Assembly: GCA_021292165.1 (NCBI GenBank)
Contig: CM037879.1
Location: 17,879,525-17,943,524, forward strand
Length of the DNA: 64,000 nucleotides
Source: Shinisaurus crocodilurus
Lineage: Eukaryota; Chordata; Lepidosauria; Squamata; Shinisauridae
Direction: 5' to 3'
The position numbers and the translations under genes are program-made. The notes beneath the pieces are model-generated. The model saw only the letters and a program-made list of their open reading frames with translations, was not told the DNA's origin and ran no database searches. Of this stretch, positions 10,698-22,909 are shown piece by piece. Numbering within the stretch: position 1 is the first letter of the stretch; each line of letters opens with the position of its first letter.

Positions 10698-10713
10698 AGT
10701 ATTCTATACATTT

Positions 10714-11216
10714 AGGGCACAATCCTGTCGATTGCACCCTCAATGCTTGTACACCCCCAAACTCGGAGGCTTACAAGCATCCAGCGCAGAGTGGGAGGAG
10801 TGGCAGAGGTGATCTCCACCTGCCTTTGCCTCCTGCTCTGCATTTCAGCTAGACATCTGATTTTGGTTGTCTAGCTGAGGCGCTTCAGAGGGGGAGGGAA
10901 GGAGGCTGGAGTGCCGTCATGCTACCCTTGTATATTGGCGGCCCCGGTTTCCTCCCCTCCCCGCCCCCTATATCCCCTCTCTGAGGTCTACACTTGATCT
11001 TAGCCAAAAGGCCGAGAAGCCTCTCTGAGGTCGATTTTCCTGACTTTGGAGAAGCAGCCAGTGTGGTTCTTTCCACACCAGCTGTGAGGTAGGGAGGGGA
11101 ATCAGAGCACAGATCCCCACCTCCGAGGTTGGATCACTGTCTCCGACATTGGATCTGGCAATCCAAATTGTCCTGTGGCCCCCTAGATGCTATGTAAGGG
11201 GGCATAGGATTGCTCT
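10714..11216. mobile_element. 430-bp-class MITE family, copy A
   Basis: Starts 'agggcacaatcctgt' and ends 'gcataggattgctct', so the termini are inverted copies of a CAATCCTATG core. The body shares 'gcagagtgggaggag', 'gtgatctccacctgc' and 'ggaaggaggctg' in the same order with copies at 17564, 61765 and 62715. It is longer than its relatives partly because of the U2 snRNA insertion at 10989-11019. Confidence 0.75.
10988..11020 (-). pseudogene. U2 snRNA 5' fragment (retroposed)
   Basis: The minus strand reads as U2 spliceosomal RNA from about nucleotide 4 to 36: GCTTCTCGGCCTTTTGG followed by CTAAGATCAAGTGTAG. The match is complete over this stretch, with everything 3' of it missing. It is flanked by 13-bp direct repeats CCTCTCTGAGGTC at 10976-10988 and 11020-11032. 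The three related MITE copies have a single copy of this site and no U2. This is what LINE-type retroposition of a truncated U2 RNA without a poly(A) tail would leave. It is far too short to function. Confidence 0.92.
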
Positions 11217-11500
11217 CCCTGAGAGAAAGTGTTTTACAAAAGTAATATGAGCAATTTTGCGTGCAAAGTAGGTGGCAAATGTGTCACAGCAGATTTAAGT
11301 TTTCTATGGTTCTGGTGAAACAGGCCACTTACCATCTTTAACAGTTATTTAGCAAACATTATGATGAAGCAAAGAAAGCTTTCAAAACCAATATATTGTT
11401 CCATTGACTATTTTCAGCATGAGTCAACTGCCACTTTTATCATTTTAGTTCTCTATCAGCCCATTTCAGTAGTCTTACTTCCTGTATATACACCAAACAG

Positions 11501-11501
<1 letters not shown>
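11217..11501. other. Unassigned sequence
   Basis: AT-rich, nothing recognised. Confidence 0.4.

Positions 11502-11533
<32 letters not shown>
11502..11533. repeat. (AT)n microsatellite
   Basis: Sixteen uninterrupted AT/TA dinucleotides. Confidence 0.95.
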
Positions 11534-11534
<1 letters not shown>

Positions 11535-11865
11535 CCTCTCCAGGATTGTTCGAGGGAGCCTATAAGTAAATGTAACACAAAAACAAATATATAACAAATA
11601 ATTTTTAAAAAACCTAAACAGAAACAACACAGCATAGTAAAACCAAGTATAATTCCTAGAAACAGGTCTAAAAGCAGCAAGGTTCTAAGTTAAAATGCTT
11701 GGGACCTAGGGAAGGCATTTCACAGATGGGGTAGCATCCTGGTCAACACCTGCCTGATCTCAGTAGGTGTGTGAACACAGAAGAGGGCCTTACCGCATGA
11801 TCTCAAGGTTTAGGCAGGTTTGAATCGGAATAGGAAGTCCTTGATTTATTTCCACAGTGCCAATA

Positions 11866-12151
11866 GGTCTGTTCAGATATTAAGCAAATCATGGCATGGC
11901 ATTTGTGTGAGCCATGTAAACCAGGATGGCAGGTCTGTTTCAAACCATAATTTGATTGTTTGGATGTATTTATTTTATTATTGTATTTTTAAGCTGCCCA
12001 ATAACAAAAAGTTCTCTTAATAAAATATGTAAAGGCTAAAAATGCTTTACTGAAAAACAGGAAGTTACTATTCAAGCACAGCATGGGAGGGTGTGTGTCC
12101 ATGAGTACAGGATTCATTTATGTAACTCCAAATCATGGTTATATCTGAACT
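11866..12151. mobile_element. Probable MITE with GTTCAGATAT termini
   Basis: The left end 'ctgttcagatattaagcaaa' and right end 'ccatgatttgg'-complement plus 'atatctgaactt' are loose inverted copies. The inside carries an L2-type 3' tail remnant near 11965-12020 ('tatttattttatta' then 'aagctgcccaataac'). Confidence 0.5.
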
Positions 12152-13559
12152 TGATACTATATGTATGAGGTCAATCTTCTGTGGCACAGTTCAAGATGGC
12201 ATCAATGGAGTAGTCATCACAATTAGTGAGCACATCCCAAAGAATTCTGAGATTCAATTTACTTTACTGTGACACTTGTACTAGCACTAATCCAGCGGAT
12301 ATACGGAAAAGAATAGTGAATGAGATGACTGGGTTGGATGGTTGGAGGCTTCAACTAGAAAGATGGCAATAGAATGGTAATGTGTCTTGGTTGTTCAGTT
12401 TCAAAATAAGGGAGTTATTTCCAATGGTGGTGCTACCTTACCAGAAAGCACTTCCACTCATGCAAGTTGGGCCGCACAATTTTTGCTACCCCTGCCCCTG
12501 CAGCTCTCTACGCCATATCCCAATCTGTTTCAGAGAGTCCCCCAACCTTTAGGAGGAACTTTTCAGAAGGGATAGGGGGCTTAAGTAGATAGGGGAATCT
12601 GCAAAAAAGATGGGTGTCCTGACTTACACAAGTGGAATGACTTTCTACAAAGGCAAAACCACCATTGGATACAACTTGGGCATTTTCACTTCCTAATTTT
12701 ATAGGTGAGCTAAACAAGTGAGAAGTATTATCAAAATGGAATAGTTCTCAGATGCTATTATATAAAAGCTCAATTAAAAAGTAGTGTGGCTTGAACATGC
12801 AGTTGTTCTCTGAGAAGGATTTCCAGAGATTGTAACCGTGTTAAAGACCATTGAATTAGAAAGGAAAAAGATTTGGGTAATAAAAGTCAAGATTTATAAA
12901 TTATTTAGTAATTTGGTTTCATTTTTAACACAAAATAACAGCTTTTCAAACATTTCATACAAAGTTCAAACTACATATGTTTTAACTCTGCCAAATAAGA
13001 AGAAATGTGTTATATTAAAGTGCACGCTGTTTGTGCTTTTGGAAATACCAATCATTTTATAGCAATTTTGAGTTATTTTTCTGTCACTTTACATTCCCAT
13101 TCAGAGAGACATACAAAACTCCTCACTCAGAACAAGTCCCTTAGGGTTTACTCATGGATGTCAGCAGCCATGAGCAGGAGGTGTAGAGCATAACAAGCGA
13201 AGGTCATAAGAATGTTAACTTTTAGTGACTTGTATGTATTATTGTTCTCTGCATTGTATTGTCTTGAAAATCCTGAAAGTGCAATTTGGTTCCACTTAAA
13301 CATCAAAAAGCGCTTAGTGGGTAAAAGAGACAAATGTTAGCATGCTTCTTTATTACTTAGATATTCTAAAGAACTAAAAAATCCCTTCACCCTGGTTATG
13401 CAACATCACAGCAGCCAGGTGAATGGGTAATATATTTGACAAAATGATTCCTAATCACAAAAAGGTGGGTGTGCACCATAAATTGTATTGTTCCCAGAAT
13501 TCTTTACTTTGGTTGCTACTTACCGTATGTCTCTCACCAGCTGCTCTTTGAGCTGGACT
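12152..13559. other. Unassigned AT-rich sequence
   Basis: No recognisable gene, RNA or repeat. The short ORFs on both strands lack motifs. Confidence 0.4.
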
Positions 13560-13589
13560 AGTTCTAATTGTGATCACAAGTTGAATTTC

Positions 13590-13988
13590 AGCTCATGGTG
13601 GGCTGGTTGTTGGGCAAACAACCCACGGTGTGCCCAACAGACGATCGGGCTCACTGTGGGTTGTTGGTCCCCTCCTTCTCTCTCAGTCCTTCCACCGGTA
13701 TCCCAGGGGACATTGCAGCAGGACCGACTTGTCTCCCCCTTCCCTGCTGCGATCGCGAGCCATTTTTGTCTCGCCACACCTTTTTTGCACTTTATTCTGC
13801 CCCCCCCCCCTGAGATCACGAAGCTGGGTTTGGACAACACACCAACCTATTGTGGGTACAGCAACTCCTAGAACAAGCTACAGGGTTGTCAGGGTGGCTT
13901 GTTGCCCTCAAACAAGCCACCCTGCGGGAATCAGTCTGGATTCGCATGGCATGACAACCCACCATAGGTTATCGTGTTGTGCAAACCC
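13590..13988. mobile_element. MITE related to the copy at 57437
   Basis: The right end 'atcgtgttgtgcaaaccc' is the inverse of a 'gggtttgcacaacacg' terminus. Inside, 'gtgcccaacagacgatcggg' matches 'gtgcccaacagatgatcggg' in the element at 57437-57824, followed in both by a C-rich stretch. The left end is too diverged to fix exactly. Confidence 0.6.
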
Positions 13989-16897
13989 AGTCATTGTATA
14001 TGTAAACCAACCCTTACTTTCACCTCCAATAGAACATACATTGTGCAGTCTTCTGGATATGCTTTGGCTGCTTACCTAAGATGAACGTTACTATTCTCTG
14101 TTGAATAGACCTCTTCCTCCCCACTTCATTATATTTACAGTCTGTCCCATTCTGAAGTAGTCAGGGTGTGTTACAAAAGCAAAAAATAAAATAAAATAAA
14201 AAAATTGGCAAAACGAAATGTGATTTCAGATAATTCAATGGGATTTCCAAATCCTTTCCAAACTTAACAGGTAGGTGTACAGTGCTTTGAAAGGTGGTCA
14301 GGCCTGGCTATTTCCAGAGTGTCATTTCTAGTAATATTTTTCCAGGTACACTGTGGAAAGATCTGTGCATTCTATGACAATTTTCATCTTTTCTTGGAGT
14401 CTTTAAAGATTGATGGGATAAGTTAAATGGTCCATAAATTGTCATTTGCACACCAGAGCAGAATCTCTTGGATAATTAGCAGCGGTTGGTCATTTTGAAG
14501 AGTGTAGAATGTCATTTTTATTAACAGAAAATGTAATGTTTCAACAATATGCTATCTGATCTCTGTTGTTATTTGATATTTGAAACAAGCAGGATTTGAT
14601 GTCTCTTGGTTTGATGCTGTGATCTGCTACAGAAGCAGAGTTCCGCTTTTTAATTTGTGTACTTACTGGTGGGTGGGCAGGCTAGGAAGAATTTTGCTAG
14701 GCCAGTAACTTGTGTAAATGCATTTGCAAGGCTGTATTCACTCCCTGTTCTTGTTGTTCTTAGTTTGGACCACTTTCACCTCAATCCAAATGTCAGGGCT
14801 TGTACAAGATAGAAAGGCTTCCATGTGCAAGCCCTTTGTTTTTTATTTTTATTATTTTTTTTATATTCAAAAACTAAAAGTAAAACAGACTAACATCACA
14901 AAAAACACAACACTAAACTAAAATGGACTTCCGATTTTTCCACAACAAAGTATAAGTAACACTATATACTCTACTCTATAGTTTACAAATAAATTTCTCT
15001 TTTTTCTGTTGTCAAACATTTTTCTTCTTATTCATCCACCTCACAAGTTCACAAGACCTTATTTGAACCATAAACATATATGTTAATTCTTCTAATTCTT
15101 CTAGCAATTTAAAACATTTCTACTTCTGACCCATTTTTTTCAGTTAGCTTAAACAAGTCCCGTGTGGCCATCTTGACTCTTTGTTTCCAGCACCAGAGAC
15201 AACAGAAACCATTCTCATGCCGTGCAAATTTATCACACAGCTACTTCTCTTATAAACTTTCCCAAGATTAAGAATAAGAAAATTTAAGGTACCTCTTTCT
15301 TTCCCATTTCAGAACTTGTTTATTGATCTTCTTGTTGTGAGGCTTTAAACCATATTTCTTTTTAGAATTTCCTGAAAAAAGATGTGTCACCATAGGAAAT
15401 TTGAACTTTGTTGTAGATAAAAACCTCTCTTCGTTACAAATTGGCACCATAAATCTTAGAAGAAATGAAGGATTTGTGGGCTTAAGTGTCCTTTTCAGGT
15501 CTCCAGCCACAGCACTGAGAAGAAGATGTTCATCCTTCACTCTGAGTCACTCCCACCAGTCAAAACTGTTGAAAATGGCAGTTATAACTTACAAAGAACA
15601 ACTCTAAGGAATAAATAAGGCTTATCTCTCATCATTCCCATTACTTCAAGGGAATTTTCCTCAGCTGAAATCCCACCCAGCCGGGTTTCAAACTGTGTTG
15701 TGCTTCCACAGATTTATGGAGACGTTCAGTCCACCATGCCCTCCACCGGAAGCCCATCCAGAAACAGAGTTCCAATACCCATGTGCCTCCCCCTTTTCTC
15801 AGGACATTCCACTGAAATAATAGCAGAAGCCTCATATGCAAGAATTCATATATATCACAACATGCATGGGGCTCCCATAGGGAGTTTCTCCTTAATCATT
15901 GTCATTAAAATTGAACTGAGTTGAAATGAACTGTTGGTCTACAACTACTGAAGACCATTTTGTCATGTGTCATGATTGTTACAATTCCTAATGCCTACAG
16001 TCACTTATACATATGGTTATGGTCTCAGGATGACTGCCTACGTGGTAGAACTTTTAAGCTTTTCCACTAAAGACACCTTGGGATTTTGCGCATGCCTAAT
16101 ATATTGCTTCTTCCCACCTTGGTTGTGAGGTCTTATTCCCATCACATTTTCAAGATTAGTTTCACAATTTGAGGTAAAAATTTAATAAATAAGACCAGTG
16201 ATTCATAGAATGGTAACATGAGCCCTTCCCTGGGTGTCGTAGGTTGGCTTTAGATTATATAAATGAGACATGCAACAAAATGTTACTATGTATTCCCACT
16301 CCCTAAGGGGAGAGCTTCTATTCAGGGCTCTAGCCAGCCAGGAACAGGAGCCCTGTAGTTCAAGCCTCGGGGGGATTTGCTGAAAGAGGAAAAAGCCAGG
16401 GTACTTTTTTTCTTTCTCACTGCCCTGAAGTCTTCCCCTGCTGTGCTGTACAGTGCTATTGTGTTATAGTTTGGGGGTGGGTTCTGGAGAGTGGGTAAGG
16501 AAAGAGGCGCCTTTCCCTCTTTCCTTTCTTCCTTTCTTCCTGTACAGTGAGCAAGAGGATTTTTTAAATGCTGCTACATATCTCTCAAACCCTAATTACT
16601 CCCTCCATGTTACCTACTATAAGCTGGTAGGAGCTTGAGCAGGCCAGTTCCCTCTCTGCCCTCCCTTTTCCTTTAGGTCCTCAAATGACTCCCTAACATT
16701 TTGCATCTCAACTGCTCTCAGTCGTGCACTTAACTGATAAACTCACAACAGTCTGATTTCTGGTTCCTTCCCTCTTCTGGGGCAGAAGTGAGAGCTGCCC
16801 ATAGAAAATATCTAGGATTTTAGCATAACTGTGATTTGCCAGCAGCATATTTCACCTCCGCTAACAAAAGAAAGCAATAAAGACCAGAGTTGACTGT
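13989..16897. other. Mostly unassigned sequence
   Basis: No gene supported. The A/T-rich block at about 14840-15660 has a 90-codon ORF on the minus strand (15540-15268). Its text recalls non-coding LINE ends, but I could not place it. CT-rich tracts occur near 16505-16545. Confidence 0.35.
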
Positions 16898-17358
16898 GGG
16901 CCGGTTCACACGACACGGGAACCGTGGGGGAGCAAAGGTCCCCCGCAGTTCCCATGTTGTGCGAATGCCGGCTGGGGGTGCCCCTGTGGAACGGCCGCGC
17001 GCGGGAAGCACAGAAAGTCACCATGGGCGGTAGAGGGGTAAGCCCCTACCGCGTGTGGTGGCCCTACTGTGCGAACAGCGAGCAGCCATCCCGCGGGGGC
17101 CACCCATGGCCACACAGAGGCGGCAGCCCAGAGTGGCCGGAGCTGCGGCCACTCCAGCCTGTAGGGGCAAATGGCCCTGCTGGGCATCCAGAGCTGCCGC
17201 CCCCTAGCACTGGGAAGCCTGCGGTGCAGGGGACTGCCGGCTCCACCGCAGTCCGCCCATGCGTGTGGGGCGCAGGTTGTCTGCGGTGCCCTGCCGGACC
17301 CCGCAGACAGTCCCGTGGTTTCTCCCCCGCTCGCTGCCCGGTTCGTATGAACCGGCCC
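16898..17358. mobile_element. GC-rich MITE with GGGCCGGTTCA termini
   Basis: The left end GGGCCGGTTCACACGAC and right end GTTCGTATGAACCGGCCC are inverted copies. It is 461 bp, with a strikingly GC-rich non-coding body. A TGT triplet sits on both sides (16895-16897 and 17359-17361) and may be a 3-bp target duplication. A 160-codon ORF through it reflects composition only. The high CpG content could mimic a CpG island. Confidence 0.8.
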
Positions 17359-17563
17359 TGTCTTTTCAGTATGAACTTGGAAGTACCATCTCCAGAACTG
17401 GGGTGAGATATTCTCATATTTCTTATCTCAGCTGCTGTCAACTTTCTGTAAGTCCTGGAAGTTCACAGGTCCTTTTTGTGCAGTTTTTGGGGTTTTAAAA
17501 ATGTATGTTTTTACATTGCAGCACCCACCTGCTTTACCGTCATTAGACAGGCCCCCATAATTT

Positions 17564-18030
17564 AGGGTGCAGTCCTATGGGTTGTGGCCTTGATGCTCAT
17601 GAGCTACTGAACCTGGAGGCTTATGAGCATCCTGTGCAGAGCAGGAGGAACAGTGGAGGTGATCTCTGCCTCACTGCATCTTGTGTTCTGCGTTTTTGTT
17701 AGACAGCTTTTTTGACCATCTTGCTGGGGTGCTTTGGAGGGGGTGGGAAGGAGGCTGCAGAGAACACAGGATAGCTCGTATACTGGCCTCTGCAGTCTCC
17801 TGCCCTCCTCACTCACCAGAATGCCTCCTTTACTCCCTCTCCGAGGGTTTGTTCCTGACCTTGGAGAAGTAGCTGGCGTGGTTCTTTCCATGCTGGCTGC
17901 AAGGTGGTGGTGGGGGATCAGAGCACGGATTCCCAGCTCCAAAGTCAAAGTCTGTTTCTGACCTTGGATGTGGGAATCCAAAGTATCCTATGGCTCTCCA
18001 GACGATGTCTATGGGCCATAGGATTGCTCT
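17564..18030. mobile_element. 430-bp-class MITE family, copy B
   Basis: Starts 'agggtgcagtcctatgg' and ends 'ccataggattgctct'. The body order matches copy A ('gcagagcaggagga', 'gtgatctctgcctc', 'gggaaggaggctgcag'). The site where copy A carries the U2 fragment reads 'ccctctccgagggt' here, without an insertion. Confidence 0.75.
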
Positions 18031-18035
18031 CCTAG

Positions 18036-18235
18036 ATTTATTTATTTATTTATTTATTTATTTAATATATTTATTCACCGCCCGTCAACCAAAAGGCTCC
18101 CTGGGCGGTTTCCAAAACACAACACAAAAAGAACAAAAATAGTATAACAACACAAACATATTAAAATATAACACGATAAAAACAAGCAGCCAAATAAATT
18201 CAATCCGGAGGTACAGTGGCGATAATACAGTGCTC
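18036..18235 (-). mobile_element. L2 3' terminus
   Basis: A long (TTTA)n tail is followed by 'caccgcccgtcaaccaaaag' and 'gctccctgggcggtttcc', a variant of the L2-type 3' end, then A-rich sequence. Reverse orientation, 5' truncated. Confidence 0.65.
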
Positions 18236-18451
18236 TCCTAGATGTATTCTTAAGACCAATTTCTTCACATAGGCTTTCCCCAAAGTGTAACTCAGCCAAG
18301 GTATGGTTTGTAGGACAAGGCAGAGTATGCAGTTTTACTGCTGACTAACATTTTTAATGTTATACCTTATTGTTGTTTTAATGCTATTACATTTTGTGTT
18401 CACAACTTGGATACCTCTGTGGAAAGTGGTGTATAAATCTGCGTACTAAAT

Positions 18452-18515
18452 AGATCATAGAATCATAGAATCATAGAAAAGTAGAGTTGGAAGGCCATCG
18501 AGTACACAGTTCGTA
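18452..18515 (-). mobile_element. CR1 LINE 3' terminus
   Basis: Three tandem 'atcatagaa' units followed by 'agtagagttggaaggccatc' form the characteristic CR1 3' end in reverse complement. CR1 elements end in short ATTCTATGA repeats, not poly(A). Only the terminus remains. Confidence 0.85.
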
Positions 18516-18526
18516 TCATTATATGC

Positions 18527-19755
18527 ATTTTTGTTGTTGTTGTTTCCCAGTACAGTCATTCAAGACAGTTACAATTCTTCAACTTAACACATATATAGTA
18601 TATCTGTAGTTGCTATATTATCTGTCTGGAACCTATTCCAATAATTGATAATTGGTATCCAACTTTTTTGGAAAATCTGGATGGAGTTTATTCTTCCCTC
18701 ACATACTGTACCAGAGATGGTATGCATGTTTATCACCAAGCTATTGCTAAGAGGATCCTTGCAGCTATTTACATATCACTCACCATCACTTCTGAATCTC
18801 TAGGGATCTGATCTTTAATATCACCCAGGAGTATAGTTGTTGCGGTTAATTGCAATTCATAGCCTGTAATTTCTCTCATGCTATTTATTATCTTCTTTGA
18901 GTATTCCTTAACAGGGTTACAGTGCCACCATATATGGGCAAAGGTTCCTCTACCATTACACTTCCAGCACCTATCAGTTATCCCTAGAGATCCTGGCTGG
19001 TGTATAATACCACATATATATTATTTTATAGAAGTTTTCGCTAGAAGTCACATTTAGTACATTCCTACCAATTTTTGAACAGACATAAGTCCATTGCTCC
19101 TCCGAGATTGCTATGTTACATTCTCTTTCCCGCTTTTGCTTAGTAACCTCCGTTCCATTATCACATATATCTATTAATATTTTATATACTTTGGACAATA
19201 ATCCTTTCTGTATGTTTGAGCTCAAAAACCTCTCAAAAGAAGTATGAAGCCTAGCCATGTCTATTCGCCTAGCCCCTAGTTGCTTCTTGAATATAACTTC
19301 TAATCTGCAAGTATTGGAAAAAGGGAAAGCACAAATTAACATTTCTATCTGCCAGTTGGTATATGAAAAGATAACTAATTGGGAAATATAATCTTTGAAT
19401 TTTTTTCAAATTGCTTGCAAACCACACAGAGTACCCCACCCAAATCTCTTGCTGTCTTGAACCCACAACTATTAAATACTGAGGCAAGGGGAGGGGGGAT
19501 ACCTGGTGCCAAACTATGTCTCTTTCCCCCCAAAATTCTGAGAAATGCATTTCTGATTACATGTTCCTATCTCCTCCCTTTCTCCTGTCATGCAGACCAC
19601 ATCCATTCTCCTAGGGGTATATCTGTTCCTGCTTGTTCCCCAATTCAAGGTGGGGTACCTTTAAATTGTTTGGTCCACTGTGCCATAGTCACTAATATAG
19701 CTGCTTGATAATAATACGTAATAATTGGGGACTGAAGTCCTCCTCTAGCTCTCTT
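18527..19755 (-). mobile_element. L1-clade LINE, 5'-truncated copy
   Basis: Read on the minus strand, the element holds the C-terminal third of ORF2, a 3' UTR, and an (AAC)n/A-rich tail at 18527-18547. It sits immediately after a CR1 3' terminus. Frames are broken by indels. Confidence 0.7.
18820..19750 (-). pseudogene. L1-type ORF2 C-terminal remnant
   Basis: In order on the minus strand and across frames: a block rich in GGLQSPIITYYYQAA with a downstream W/WMW region, then FFQYLQIRSYI near 19320, then YKIIYMWYYTPARIS near 19000, then a CWKCNGRGTF and HIWWHC cysteine-histidine block near 18930. This order (linker, 'YLQLRS'-like, 'YKLLYRWYLTP'-like, terminal CCHC-like motif) is typical of L1-clade ORF2 downstream of the reverse transcriptase. 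Multiple frameshifts and stops make it non-functional. The reverse transcriptase itself is missing. Confidence 0.8.
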
Positions 19756-22043
19756 TTAATTTATATATTTATATACTTCAGTGTATTTAGGGAGTCCCGG
19801 GGGACAAACCCAGCCACCACTGTTTTCATTGCAATGTGGTTGTCATGGAGTGAATACCATATTTTGGGGATCACCTGTTTCATTAAACTGATAGGCACTC
19901 AACAACAAGCACTTGAATTCACTATTAGAAGGAATTAAGTTGTTCACCTCAGTAAAATATACTGAAGATTAATGATAGTAAAATGATTATTTTTACATTA
20001 GTGTTGTCCAAAATTATTTAGAAATATCTTTCATAACCTGAAATAAGTGTTTAGGTTTCAAAAATAGGTGTATGTTTCTGTTTACTCATAACTTTGGGGG
20101 GGAAAAAGAACACAGGGTGATAAATCACTTCTAGTCCATGAAATTCCTTCGGTCTTTTGAGATGCCTCTTGAGAGAGATGTATTCTTATCCTTATTTGTA
20201 CTTATTGGTGTTATAAGGTAAGTAACAATTTTATTAGTGATCTCTTTTTTGTTTTTGTTGAAAGATAGTTATTCCTCTTTCTTGATTTTCCCCCTATGGG
20301 AAGAACAGATGATTTCTGTCTCATTTGCTTAATCTGTGCTGTGTTGGAAGTATTTTCTTGTCAAATTATGATAAGAAAACTACCATTTTCCTTTTACCTT
20401 GTCCTTCTATATTTTCATCTGCACCACTACATATTCCCTTAGCTCATTTATTTCATTCTATTTTTTTGTAATTTAGACTGTAACTCTCTGTGAGGAACCA
20501 TTATCTGGGTTCATTATAAGCTATGGTGACCTTGTCCTGATCCAAGCTAATAGCATTTTTGTTGTACAAATAGCAAAAAATGTGGTTAATATCTGTATTT
20601 TAAGAGTGGAAAGGGGGATTAGTTGCCTGATGATGCTAAACCTGTATTTAGACCCTTTAAAAATCTCTTTTATATAGAATTTCATGAAGATATTATGCCA
20701 GATTTTCCTTTCCTCATATTGCTTTTCTACAATATTCTCTTCCCTTTGTTTTCCATTAATAAAAGCATGGCTAGGTCTGTAAAATGCTATTCTTACTCTG
20801 TCCTATCTGATTTCAAATGTACTGTTTCATTATTTGTTGTTGTTGGTCTTACTGGAATAAGAGAATTATAATATAGGGGTAATACTTTTTTCTGAAGTAG
20901 GCTGATTCAATCCAGAGTGTTCATACAGAAATTAGAGTTGTAGCCTGACAGGTGGATGTATACCTGCATTTGAAAGTATAGGCAATTCTGATGCAGAAAT
21001 GAAAGATATAATGGACCAGGAGTCAGAAATTATTGGTGGGTTTGGGTGGGAGGCTGAGGACACAGAATGAGAATGAATGAACGCTCTGCTGGGGCTACAA
21101 CCCCCATGATTCTAGGTGGGGAATGATGCTGTAGCATCCATATGCTGACAGCTTTTTCTGCAGTTTTCAAAGGTGCATGGAAGGAGGGCCTCTTCTGCTC
21201 AAGAAGGCTCTGCAGTTGAAGCTGCCAAAGCTGGTTTTGCTACCTGCTTCTCTCTCTAGCCCCCCTTGAGGATCAGCATAGGGTGCGGGTGTTCAAACAG
21301 AGTTGGGGTAAACAGCCCATTTTGAGATGGGCTGCTGCCCACCCCAATTCTCATCTGAGAAGTTGAGCAGGAATGTTCACCTATGTGAGTACCTGTACAA
21401 CACCTCTGAACCTGACAGCAGAACTCCTTAACCCCAGATAAGATGTCTACAGATCATTGCTGGAGCAACATCCTACTTTGCTACTCTTGAATCTAGCCTG
21501 TCTCTACTGAGCTCCACAGTAAGCAAACTGTGGTCTTGCTCTCCTGTGTAAATTCCTGCTGAGCTTCACCAGCGGACCCCAGCCTGAACAGCATAAAAGA
21601 CAAAATTTGTTATGTTTTCTTGGAGGGGTGGTTCTGGGGTGGGCAAGGTGTGCATTTCCATCCGCCAACTAGAAGGCATGGCTCATGTGGATCTAAATGG
21701 AACAAAAATAGTTATTTTTTTAATCAGGAAAAAAATGAAGAGAATTAAATGCGTACAATAATAATCAAACCAACGCGTATTTGTCTTCTACTTAATATCT
21801 TTTTTTTACAAAGGAGAGGAGCTATTTTGTAATGGCTCTTGACTTTGGAACACCCTCCCTAAGTAAGCTTGACTAGTGTCAACTTTACAATCCTTTTGGT
21901 GTCAAGTCAGGACACTTATTTGCTAGGGGCATTTAAAATTGGTTTTATTGCCTCTGTCTACATTATAGTATTACAGTTTTATTGCCTCTCAGTTTTATTG
22001 TTATATATAGGATGATGTGATATATTGTATCATATTTATTATA
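19756..22043. other. Unassigned sequence
   Basis: No gene or repeat recognised. Mostly AT-rich with short, motif-free ORFs. Confidence 0.4.
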
Positions 22044-22868
22044 CAATAGTACCTTGGATTACAAGCATAATTCGTTCCAGAACCATGCTCGTAATCCAAA
22101 AAACTCGCATATCAAAGCGAGTTTCCCCATTAGAAATAATGGGAACTCAGATGATTCGTTCCACAACCATTTAATCTCTGCTTTGCCGGCTCCCTGGCAG
22201 GGAGCCCCATGGAGGGAGCCGGCAAAGCAGTGATTAAATGCTTGTGGCATGAATTCCCGGGAGCCAGCACTGCAGCGCGAGGCGCCTGCAGAGCAAGCGA
22301 CCGCGCTGCGCCGCACCTCCACTCGCTCTGCGGGCGCCTCCTGCACTGCCGTGCCGGTTCCCAGACAGGGAAGCGGCACCGCAGTGCGAGGAGCCAGCAG
22401 GCGAGTGCCCGCGCCTGGCCTCTGCAGCTCCCTGCCAGGGAGCCGGCAAAGCACTGCCAGCTCCATGGCAGGTGCATGGAGGCGCTCCCGCCGCTCCCCA
22501 CCTTTTCTTTTCCAGCGGCGGCTCGCCTCTCTGCGGTGAGCCGCCCGCGCTGCCATACCCGGTCCCATCGCATCCTGAAGCGGCTCCCTTTCCTCTAACC
22601 ATGTGGCTCCCTTTTCTTTTCCAGCGGCGGCTCGCCTCTCCACCGCGAGCCGCCTGCACTGCCATCACCGGTCCCGTCGCATCCGGAAGTGACGCGACGG
22701 GACCGGCGCCAGCAGCGCGGGAGGCTCGCCGCTGCTGGAAAAGCAGCTCCCTTTTCTCTTCCATGTGGCTCCCTTTTCTTTTCCAGCGGCGGCTCCCCTC
22801 CCCTCAGCGAGCCGCCCGCGCTGCCATCGCCGGTCCCATCGCGTCACTTCCGGATTCCTACAATATCT
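22044..22868. mobile_element. MITE with CTTGGATTACAAG terminus and GC-rich core (right end lost)
   Basis: The left end follows TA (22042-22043) and reads 'caatagtaccttggattaca', the same terminus family as 7161 and 50221. No matching right terminus was found, so the copy seems truncated near 22868. The core is GC-rich and rearranged. It has three repeats of a 'ccttttcttttccagcggc' unit at 22501, 22610 and 22772. It also has inverted segments such as 'ggctccctggcagggagcc' and an inverted pair of 'ggaagtgacgcgac'. No transposase frame is visible; long ORFs on both strands are compositional. Confidence 0.7.
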
Positions 22869-22909
22869 AGGAAAATAAGTGGTGAGAAATGATGTAATAG
22901 TACTCAAAA

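Noticed and set aside
10988..11020. Functional U2 snRNA gene
   Set aside because: Only about 33 of roughly 190 nucleotides are present, with no Sm site or snRNA promoter, and target duplications flank it.
13488..13871. 127-codon ORF
   Set aside because: It overlaps a MITE and is open in several frames at once; no domain.
16900..17350. CpG-island promoter
   Set aside because: This and the GC-rich blocks at 2440-3424 and 22200-22850 are bounded by transposon termini, and no exon follows them.
16924..17406. 160-codon ORF
   Set aside because: It runs through a MITE with clear terminal inverted repeats; the open frame reflects GC content.
22059..22764. 194- and 176-codon minus-strand ORFs
   Set aside because: They cover the GC-rich core of a MITE, with repeated modules and no recognised domain.
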